49,659 nucleotides of DNA from Streptomyces cinnamoneus (GTDB lineage Bacteria > Actinomycetota > Actinomycetes > Streptomycetales > Streptomycetaceae): contig NZ_BMVB01000032.1 in NCBI RefSeq assembly GCF_014650495.1, forward strand, positions 1 through 49,659, written 5' to 3'. The translations under genes and the position numbers were made by a program. The stretch's first letter is position 1, and the number at the start of each line of letters is the position of its first letter. Under the pieces are notes generated by a model. It saw only the letters and a program-made list of their open reading frames with translations. It ran no database searches and was not told where the DNA came from. Positions 8,526-14,255 of this stretch are shown here, piece after piece.

Positions 8526-8996
8526 TCATCCCCCGGCGGCGTCCACCAGCTCCTGGATGTCGATCTTCTTCATGCCGAGCATGGCCCGCATCACCCGGTT
8601 CGACCGGACCGGGTCGGGGTCGCCCAGCAGCTCGGTCAGCGCCCTGGGCACGATCTGCCACCACAGCCCGAACCTGTCCTTCAGCCAACCGCAGGCGCCC
8701 TCCTGGCCGCCGTCGCCCAGCTTCGCCCAGAGCTCGTCGACCTCTTCCTGCGTCCCGCAGTCCACGCTCAGCGAGACGGCCTCGTTGAACGTGAACTGCG
8801 GGCCGCCGTTGAGGGCAATGAACCGCTGCCCCGCGAGCTCGAAGGTGACCACCATGACCGTGCCCGCTTCCCCCGGACCCGCCTCGCCGTACCGCTGGAC
8901 CTCCACGATGCGGGAGTCGTCGAAGACGGACGTGTAGAAGCCGGCGGCCTCCTCGGCCCGGTCGTCGAACCACAGAAACGTCGTGATCTTCTGCAT
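8526..8996 (-). CDS. VOC/PhnB-like glyoxalase-fold protein
   Basis: A 156-residue protein of the PhnB-type branch of the vicinal oxygen chelate superfamily. It begins MQKITTFLWFDDRAEEAA, followed by FYTSVFDDSRI, then GGPQFTFNEAVSLSV and DELWAKLGDGG, which is the usual order of the family's repeated beta-alpha-beta-beta-beta units. Members are often annotated as 3-demethylubiquinone methyltransferase-like, but most have no proven reaction. The start is ATG 8996, with GGAGGA about 7 nt upstream; the open frame beyond it is non-coding. It is divergent from the ABC exporter and convergent with the isonitrile operon. A role in handling a reactive pathway product is possible but unsupported. Confidence 0.85.
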   Translation of the reverse strand: MQKITTFLWFDDRAEEAAGFYTSVFDDSRIVEVQRYGEAGPGEAGTVMVVTFELAGQRFIALNGGPQFTFNEAVSLSVDCGTQEEVDELWAKLGDGGQEGACGWLKDRFGLWWQIVPRALTELLGDPDPVRSNRVMRAMLGMKKIDIQELVDAAGG

Positions 8997-9137
8997 GCCG
9001 TGTCCTCCTGGACCCACCTTCGGGTGGAATCGGGCCGTTCGCCACCCGGCCACGACGTCCGTGCGGCATGGTGCAAGCGCACACGCAGCACCGGAGCGCC
9101 CACCCCCACCACGGGAGGCGAGTTGTCAGCCGAGGCC

Positions 9138-11018
9138 ATGAGGCCGCACCAGGAAGAATTACGGTATCGCTCCGCCACGTTGACCGTCTTCGAGAAGAAC
9201 CCCCTCACTGCCCGGTCCATGGGACGCCGCCTGCCCCAGCTCGTCCGCAAGGCCCTCTCCCTGGGCTGGCGGGTGGACCGGCGCGCCGTGGTCCTGCTCC
9301 TGACGTGCCAGGTGCTGTCCGCGGCCTTCGAGGCGTTCGGACTGCTCGCCACCACCCGCACCATCACCGCCCTCATCACCTCCGGCCACATCCAGGACCG
9401 CCTCTGGGACGCGCTGCCCTCGCTCGTCCTCCTCGCCGGGGCCGCCGGGGCCCGCGCCCTCCTCGGCATCGTCATCCACAACATCTCCAGCCGCCTGGCC
9501 CCCCGCATCTCCCGCGAGGCGGAGATGCAGATGCTCGACGCCGCGATCCACACCGAGCTCGTGGCCTACGACAACCCCGGCTTCAACGACATGCGGGAGG
9601 CGGCGGACCGGGGCGCGGACGTCGCCCAGGACCTGCTCATCGAGTCGCAGGACCTCATGGCCTGTCTCGCCTCGCTGATCGCCGCGGCGGGCGTGGCGAC
9701 GCTGCTGCACCCCGTCCTGCTGCCCCTGCTGCTGCTGGCCACCTTCCCGCAGGGCATCGCCAGCGTGCAGGGTGCACGCATCCACTACACGACCTCCCGC
9801 GCCCTGAGCGGCGAGCGCCGCGTCCTGAGCCTGCTGCGCTGGCACATGACCGACAAGGCCCCCGCCGACCAGCTCCGCTCCTGCACCATGGCCGACTTCC
9901 TCCTCGACCGCTACCGGGCGATCGGTCACCGCATCGACATCGCCACCGACAAGGCCGTGCACCGCGGCGCCCGCTACGCACTGCTCGGCGCCGTGGCCGG
10001 CGGGCTGGCCTCCGCCCTGGTGTGGGCGGCCCTCGTGCTGCTGCTGGCCACCGGGCACGTGTCCGTCGCCTCGGCGGGCACGGCGGTCTTCGCGCTGCGC
10101 ACGGTCGGTTCGTCCCTGCGCGGCGTCGTCGCCTACGGCTCGCGCCTCTTCCGCACGGGGCTGTACCTCGACGACTGGGCCGAGTTCATCGACAAGGCCG
10201 GCGGCCACCGCATGGCACGGGGCACCATGAGCCCGCCCGCCCCGCTGTCCGTCAGGACCGAGGGCCTGACCTACCGCTACCCCGGCTCGGACCGCCCCGC
10301 GCTGGAGAAGGTCAGCCTCGAAGTGCGCCGCGGCGAGGTCCTGGCGCTGGTCGGCGAGAACGGCTCGGGCAAGACCACGCTCAGCAAGCTGCTGTCGGGC
10401 CTGTACCTGCCCACGGAGGGGAGCGTGAGCTGGGACGGCGTGCACACCTCCGACCTCGACCCGCAGGCGTTGTGGACCCATACGGCCGTCGTCCCGCAGG
10501 ACTACGCCCACTGGCCCATGACCGTCCGCGAGAACATCACGCTCGGTCAGCCGCACGGCGGCGACGCCGCCGTCCTGCGGGCCGCCGGGCACTCGGGCGC
10601 CGACGAGGTGATCGAGGACCTGCGCAGCGGCCTGGACACCCTGCTGGCCCGCGAGTGGTTCGGCGGAGTGGAGCTCTCCGGAGGGCAGTGGCAGCGCGTC
10701 GCCATCGCCCGCGCCTTCCACCGGCCGGCCGGACTCCTCGTCATGGACGAACCCACCAGCGCCCTGGACGCCCGCGCGGAGCACCGCATCTTCACCGGAC
10801 TGCGCAAGGTCGCCCAGGACCGGGCCGTCGTCCTCGTCACCCACCGCCTGGCCAACGTGGCCGTCGCCGACCGCATCGTCGTCCTCGACCACGGCCGCGT
10901 CATCCAGCAGGGCAGCTTCCCCGAACTCGTCCGGGCCCCGGGGCTCTTCCGGGAGCTGTGGGAGCTGCAGAACGACCGCGGTGCCAAAGCGCCCCGCGAC
11001 GGCGCCCACCGGTCCTGA
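9138..11018 (+). CDS. ABC exporter half-transporter (permease fused to ATPase)
   Basis: A 626-residue half-transporter. The first 350 residues hold five or six membrane helices of an exporter-type permease. The ATPase follows: Walker A GENGSGKTT near 405-413, Q-loop VVPQDYAHW, signature LSGGQWQRVAIARA near 513, Walker B LLVMDEPTSALD near 530 and the H-loop VTHRL. It probably works as a homodimer that exports a small molecule, peptide or lipid. Codon 8 is TTA (9159-9161), so full translation should require the bldA tRNA. The start is uncertain: ATG 9138 is given, but TTG 9123 lies 4 nt after GGGAGG and may be the true start. No partner gene adjoins it; it could export the isonitrile product made upstream, which is inference. 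Confidence 0.9.
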   Translation: MRPHQEELRYRSATLTVFEKNPLTARSMGRRLPQLVRKALSLGWRVDRRAVVLLLTCQVLSAAFEAFGLLATTRTITALITSGHIQDRLWDALPSLVLLAGAAGARALLGIVIHNISSRLAPRISREAEMQMLDAAIHTELVAYDNPGFNDMREAADRGADVAQDLLIESQDLMACLASLIAAAGVATLLHPVLLPLLLLATFPQGIASVQGARIHYTTSRALSGERRVLSLLRWHMTDKAPADQLRSCTMADFLLDRYRAIGHRIDIATDKAVHRGARYALLGAVAGGLASALVWAALVLLLATGHVSVASAGTAVFALRTVGSSLRGVVAYGSRLFRTGLYLDDWAEFIDKAGGHRMARGTMSPPAPLSVRTEGLTYRYPGSDRPALEKVSLEVRRGEVLALVGENGSGKTTLSKLLSGLYLPTEGSVSWDGVHTSDLDPQALWTHTAVVPQDYAHWPMTVRENITLGQPHGGDAAVLRAAGHSGADEVIEDLRSGLDTLLAREWFGGVELSGGQWQRVAIARAFHRPAGLLVMDEPTSALDARAEHRIFTGLRKVAQDRAVVLVTHRLANVAVADRIVVLDHGRVIQQGSFPELVRAPGLFRELWELQNDRGAKAPRDGAHRS

Positions 11019-11023
11019 CCCCG

Positions 11024-11060
11024 GCGCCCCGCACCCGCCGGCCCGGCGGGCGCGGGGCGC
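11024..11060. terminator. Bidirectional terminator hairpin
   Basis: A 17-bp stem with one mismatch (11024-11040 with 11044-11060) and a 3-nt loop sits between the converging ABC exporter and ArsC-like genes. It is almost entirely G and C and has no U-tract. Confidence 0.65.
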
Positions 11061-11068
11061 GGGCCGGG

Positions 11069-11437
11069 TCAGCGCGCGGAGCGGGAGAGGGCCTCCTGGA
11101 CCGCTTCGTCCGTACGGCCCACCACGGCCGAGCCGTCGTCCGCGGTGATGATCGGACGCTGGATCAGCTTCGGGTGCTCCGAGAGCGCAGTGATCCACCG
11201 CTCGCGGGCGCCCGCCTCGCGCGGCCAGTCCCCCAGCCCGAGCTCCTTCGCCACCGCCTCCTGGGTCCGGGTGATGTCCCACGGCTCCAGCCCGAGCCGG
11301 TCGAGCACGGCGCGGATCTCCTCGCCGCTGGGGACGTCCTCCAGGTAGCGGCGGACGGTGTAGTCGGCACCTTCCGCGTCGAGCAGGCTGATGGCGCTGC
11401 GGCACTTCGAGCAGGCCGGGTTGATCCAGATCTCCAT
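11069..11437 (-). CDS. ArsC/Spx-family thioredoxin-fold reductase
   Basis: A 122-residue protein starting MEIWINPACSKCRSA, with a C9-x-x-C12 pair in the position of the ArsC-family active cysteine. The segments YLEDVPSGEEIRAVL, the conserved HPKLIQRPII and the acidic end are typical of the ArsC/YffB branch. The family includes glutaredoxin-coupled arsenate reductases and many members of unknown substrate; no arsenic-resistance genes are near, so arsenate reduction should not be assumed. The start is ATG 11437, with only a weak GGTGGGGG ribosome site. The longer open frame upstream runs antisense to the small DNA-damage-type gene and is rejected. Confidence 0.85.
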   Translation of the reverse strand: MEIWINPACSKCRSAISLLDAEGADYTVRRYLEDVPSGEEIRAVLDRLGLEPWDITRTQEAVAKELGLGDWPREAGARERWITALSEHPKLIQRPIITADDGSAVVGRTDEAVQEALSRSAR

Positions 11438-11486
11438 GGCCCCCACCGTACCGCGAGCCCCTGGAGGTGGCGTCTGACCAGGGCCG

Positions 11487-11509
11487 TTGTCAGTGCCCGG
11501 CAGTAAAAT
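11487..11509 (+). promoter_or_regulatory. RecA-NDp/PafBC-type DNA-damage promoter
   Basis: TTGTCAGTG at 11487-11495, then exactly eight bases, then TAAAAT at 11504-11509. This is a perfect fit to the LexA-independent damage promoter known from mycobacterial recA and other repair genes (tTGTCRgtg-N8-TAnnnT), which is activated by PafBC. It lies 43 bp before the start of the 95-residue protein gene, leaving a leader of roughly 35 nt that contains AGGAGG. Confidence 0.8.
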
Positions 11510-11552
11510 GGGGGGAGTTGAAACAGTGCAGGACCGCGTCAGGAGGATGCCG

Positions 11553-11840
11553 ATGGCCGTAGCCGCAACACCCTGCCCCCTTCCCGACCTGCCGACCCTT
11601 CCGACCTTGCCGAGGAAGCGCCTGCCGGCGGGGCGCCCGCGCGACTGGTACGAGTCGCACAACCGCCGGCTGAAGGCCATGCGCCTGGCGATCGCCCTGC
11701 TCCACTCCGGCGTCAACCGTCCCCGGACGGCGACGAACCGCCGGATACGCCTGGTGGCCACGCAGATCGGCGTGCACCGCCCGTCCGACACCACGTGCCG
11801 GATGGTGCGCACGCTCATTCACCACGACAGCGGTCGCTGA
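11553..11840 (+). CDS. Small basic protein, probably DNA-damage induced
   Basis: A 95-residue arginine-rich protein I cannot assign to a named family. The N-terminal 30 residues are rich in proline and leucine (PCPLPDLPTLPTLPRKR). A basic helical part follows (RDWYESHNRRLKAMRLAIALL), then TNRRIRLVATQIGVHRPSD, which has the spacing of a possible helix-turn-helix. The start is ATG 11553, six bases after AGGAGG; an ATG at 11547 abuts the ribosome site and is unlikely. The promoter is of the RecA-NDp/PafBC class, so a role in the DNA-damage response is a reasonable inference: a nucleic-acid-binding or regulatory protein. No signal peptide is seen. Confidence 0.75.
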   Translation: MAVAATPCPLPDLPTLPTLPRKRLPAGRPRDWYESHNRRLKAMRLAIALLHSGVNRPRTATNRRIRLVATQIGVHRPSDTTCRMVRTLIHHDSGR

Positions 11841-11985
11841 CCGCCGTCGACCCCTGCTCGGTGCAGCGGTCCCCTTCTCGCCGGCGGGGCGGGAGGGGGA
11901 CCGGCCGGCAACGGTTCCTGGCCGGGGTGTTGAGCAAACCGAGCACTGCGGCGGTTCCGAGGGTCATGACGGCGGCACGGCGCAT
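11815..11985 (-). CDS. Possible small secreted peptide (56 aa)
   Basis: A short ORF beginning MRRAAVMTLGTAAVLGLLNT, which looks like the basic and hydrophobic parts of a signal peptide. The remainder is Arg/Pro-rich with three cysteines and ends CRGE. AGAGG lies 6 nt before the ATG at 11985. The 3' end overlaps the end of the small DNA-damage-type gene by 26 bp on the other strand. No family is recognised. It may be a decayed or short secreted protein, or chance; the good ribosome site and signal-like start argue mildly for a real gene. Confidence 0.35.
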   Translation of the reverse strand: MRRAAVMTLGTAAVLGLLNTPARNRCRPVPLPPRRREGDRCTEQGSTAVSDRCRGE

Positions 11986-12197
11986 GAAGTACCTCTTATC
12001 CGGTCATCGGTTTTGACATATCACGCTTGCCCCGCCCGTGTCCCGCCAAGCGTGATGTCGCCCGTACGGGGCATGGCGAAACGGTGGCCCGGCCGCATGT
12101 TCGGCAATCGTTGCCTGCGGCACCCGCCTCGCGGTCCGGTGGACGCGTGACTAGCGTGAAAACCGGACCACCCCGTCGAGTGGAAGGGGCCGGAGCC
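11841..12197. other. 357-bp intergenic region with an inverted repeat
   Basis: Between the small basic protein and the VOC gene. It holds the possible secreted peptide on the minus strand, an AT-rich pocket near 11990-12020 with TTGACA at 12013-12018, and the inverted repeat at 12020-12056. A -10-like TAGCGT occurs about 45 bp before the VOC start. Nothing else is evident. Confidence 0.5.
12020..12056. repeat. Perfect 10-bp inverted repeat, 17-nt spacer
   Basis: ATCACGCTTG at 12020-12029 and CAAGCGTGAT at 12047-12056. It lies immediately after a TTGACA-like -35 (12013-12018) and about 140 bp before the VOC gene. It could be an RNA hairpin or a split operator for a dimeric regulator. No U-tract follows, so it is not a typical terminator. 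Confidence 0.5.
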
Positions 12198-12995
12198 ATG
12201 CCCGTGCAACCGGAAGGCATGCCGTGCTGGGCCGACGCGATGTTCACCGACCTGGAGGACGCCAAGCGCTTCTACGGTGACGTGCTGGGCTGGACGTTCG
12301 GCGAGAGCGCCGCGGAGTACGGCAACTACACGCAGGCGTACTGCGACGGCAAGGCGGTGGCCGCCATCGTCCCCCCGATGCCCGGGCAGGAGGGCGAGAC
12401 CCGGTCGGCCTGGTGCCTGTACCTCGCTTCGCCAAACGCCGCCGCCACCGCGGGCGCGATCCGCGACAACGGCGGCACGCTCCTCATGGAGCCCCTGCAG
12501 GTCGGGGCCTTCGGTTCGATGCTGCTCGCCAGGGACCCGGGCGGAGTGGCCTTCGGCGTCTGGCAGGCCGGCAGCCACGAGGGCTTCGAGCTGCGCGGCG
12601 TGCCGGGGGCCTACTGCTGGGCCGAGGTCTTCACCCGCCACCCGGCGAAGGCCGACGCCTTCTTCCCCGCCGTCTTCCCGTACACGGTCAGGCGGATGGA
12701 GGACGACGCCGTCGACTTCACGCTCTTCGGCCTGGGCGACGACACCGCCCTGGGCCGGATGGCCATGACCGACGAGTTCCCCGACGACATCCCGCCCTGC
12801 ATCAACGTGTACTTCGGCGTCGGCGACTGCGACGCCGCCGTGGCGAAGGCGACCGAGCGCGGCGGCACCCTGCGGTTCGGACCGATGGACAGCCCGTTCG
12901 GCCGGTTCGCGGCGCTGACCGACTCGCAGGGGGCCGCCTTCTCCGTCATCGACCCGGGCACGACGAAGGGCGACATGCCCCGCATCACCGGCTAG
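12198..12995 (+). CDS. Two-domain VOC (glyoxalase-like) protein
   Basis: A 265-residue protein with two tandem VOC domains. The first (residues 10-125) contains WADAMFTDLEDAKRFYGDVLGW and ends LLARDPGGVAFGVW. The second (about 135-262) contains GAYCWAEVFTRHPAKADAFF and ends ALTDSQGAAFSVI. Each domain shows the family's typical start (AKRFYxxVLGW) and end (DPxGxxFxV). Such proteins are common in Streptomyces and include hydroxylase-like and antibiotic-binding members, so the reaction is unknown. The start is ATG 12198 after a weak CGGAG. It is followed at 102 bp by the oxoamine-synthase-like gene on the same strand. Confidence 0.88.
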   Translation: MPVQPEGMPCWADAMFTDLEDAKRFYGDVLGWTFGESAAEYGNYTQAYCDGKAVAAIVPPMPGQEGETRSAWCLYLASPNAAATAGAIRDNGGTLLMEPLQVGAFGSMLLARDPGGVAFGVWQAGSHEGFELRGVPGAYCWAEVFTRHPAKADAFFPAVFPYTVRRMEDDAVDFTLFGLGDDTALGRMAMTDEFPDDIPPCINVYFGVGDCDAAVAKATERGGTLRFGPMDSPFGRFAALTDSQGAAFSVIDPGTTKGDMPRITG

Positions 12996-13097
12996 CGGCC
13001 CCGGGCCCTCACCCCACCGGGCCGGGTGCTCGGGCGGGCGGGAGCCCCAGGGTTCCTCCCGTAGTGCCGCCGGCCCGGCGACCGGCAGCCTGAGGGC

Positions 13098-14168
13098 ATG
13101 ACGTCGCAGCCGTACGGAAAGACCACGGCGCTGGTGATGAACACCGGCGACTACCTCGGGCTCGCCGGACACCCGGAGATCACCCGGGCCATGCGCGCGG
13201 CCCTGGACCGCTTCGGTTCCGCCGCCCGCGCCGCCGGCCCCAGGCCACCGCACCGCGAGCTGGAGGAGAGGCTCGCCCGCTGGCTGGGCGCCGAGGCGGC
13301 GCTGACCTTCGGCTCCGGCTATCTGGCCTGCCTCGGCGCGCTGCCCGCGCTGTGCGACTCCGCCACGGTCGTGGCCGCCGACCAGTACAGCCACCCGGGC
13401 GTCGTCGACGGCTGCCGGCTGGCGGAGGGCCGCATCAGGATCTTCTCCCACAACAGCATGGCCAAGCTGGAGTGCGTCCTGGAACGCAACGCCTCGGCGG
13501 AGAAGCGGTTCATCGCCGTCGACGGCGTCTACGCGGCCGACGGCGAACCGGCCCCGCTGGCCGCGATCGCCGCACTGGCACGCCGTCACGACGCGATGAC
13601 CGTGGTCGGCGAGGCCCACGGGCTCGGTGTCCTCGGACCGGGGGGCCGCGGCGCCTGCGCGGGTGCCGGCATCGTCCCGGACCTGCTCACCGGCACGTTC
13701 GCCACCGCACTCGCCGGAACCGGCGGGTTCGTCGCGGGCCGTCGCGAGGTCGTCGGCCGGCTGCACGGCACCGCACACCCCGCCGCCTTCGGCAGGGGCC
13801 TGCCCCCCGTCGCCGCGGCCGGTGCGCTCGCGGCCCTGGACCTGCTGCAGCGCGAACCGTGGCGCCCCCTGCGGCTGCGGGAGAACGCCGCACGGCTCCG
13901 CGCCGGGCTGCGCGCCCTCGGGTTCGACGTCACCGACACCCCCGCCCCCGTCGTCACCGTCCCCGCCGGTGACGCCGCGACCGCCCTGCGCCTGGCCGGG
14001 GACCTGCGCGCACGCGGCGTGGACGTGGTCGTGCCGCGGCACCCCGCCGTCCTCGCCCGCTGCGCCCGCCTGCGGCTGACGGTCACCGCCACCCTGCGGC
14101 CCCAGGACATCGACCACGTGCTGGAGGCGCTGCACGACGTCGCCGCGGCCGACGGCCTCGTCGGCTGA
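13098..14168 (+). CDS. Alpha-oxoamine-synthase-like protein lacking the PLP lysine
   Basis: A 356-residue fold-type I aminotransferase homologue closest in layout to the alpha-oxoamine synthases (BioF, Kbl, ALAS). Family landmarks in order are NTGDYLGLAGHPEI, FGSGYLACLGAL, DQYSHPGVVDGCRLA, DGVYAADGEPAPL, EAHGLGVLG and GTFATALAGTGGF. Two catalytic positions differ. The Asp that pairs with the PLP ring nitrogen (normally DEAH/DDAH) is G171, and the Schiff-base Lys (normally GTxxKA) is T203. The aromatic-stacking His and the glycine-rich regions remain. It is therefore unlikely to be an ordinary PLP enzyme and may be a binding, scaffold or regulatory paralogue. The family is usually 390-400 residues, so it is also slightly short. 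The LAL regulator starts 84 bp downstream. Confidence 0.8.
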   Translation: MTSQPYGKTTALVMNTGDYLGLAGHPEITRAMRAALDRFGSAARAAGPRPPHRELEERLARWLGAEAALTFGSGYLACLGALPALCDSATVVAADQYSHPGVVDGCRLAEGRIRIFSHNSMAKLECVLERNASAEKRFIAVDGVYAADGEPAPLAAIAALARRHDAMTVVGEAHGLGVLGPGGRGACAGAGIVPDLLTGTFATALAGTGGFVAGRREVVGRLHGTAHPAAFGRGLPPVAAAGALAALDLLQREPWRPLRLRENAARLRAGLRALGFDVTDTPAPVVTVPAGDAATALRLAGDLRARGVDVVVPRHPAVLARCARLRLTVTATLRPQDIDHVLEALHDVAAADGLVG

Positions 14169-14239
14169 CGCACCACCCGCCCCCACCCGCAGGTGTCGCT
14201 TTCCCGCGGGACGCCCTCCCCGGGGGCCGGCGGCTCCGT

Positions 14240-14255
14240 TAGCCTCGGTGACGTG
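14240..14255 (+). promoter_or_regulatory. Leaderless -10 box of the LAL regulator
   Basis: TAGCCT at 14240-14245 is followed by seven bases and GTG 14253, with no ribosome site between. This supports the short start (VLWGRKPE) rather than the open-frame start at 14193. Confidence 0.45.

Noticed and set aside
8464..9137. A missing pvcD or a flavin reductase next to the pvc-like genes
   Set aside because: The next genes are a VOC protein on the other strand and an ABC exporter. Neither resembles PvcD or HpaC.
11438..11818. An N-terminal extension of the ArsC-like protein
   Set aside because: The extra residues are antisense to the PafBC-type promoter and the small basic gene, and the ArsC fold begins at ATG 11437.
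14193..14252. An earlier GTG 14193 start for the LAL regulator
   Set aside because: The added 20 residues have no ribosome site, and the family normally begins LWGRxxE. The TAGCCT box at 14240 supports GTG 14253.
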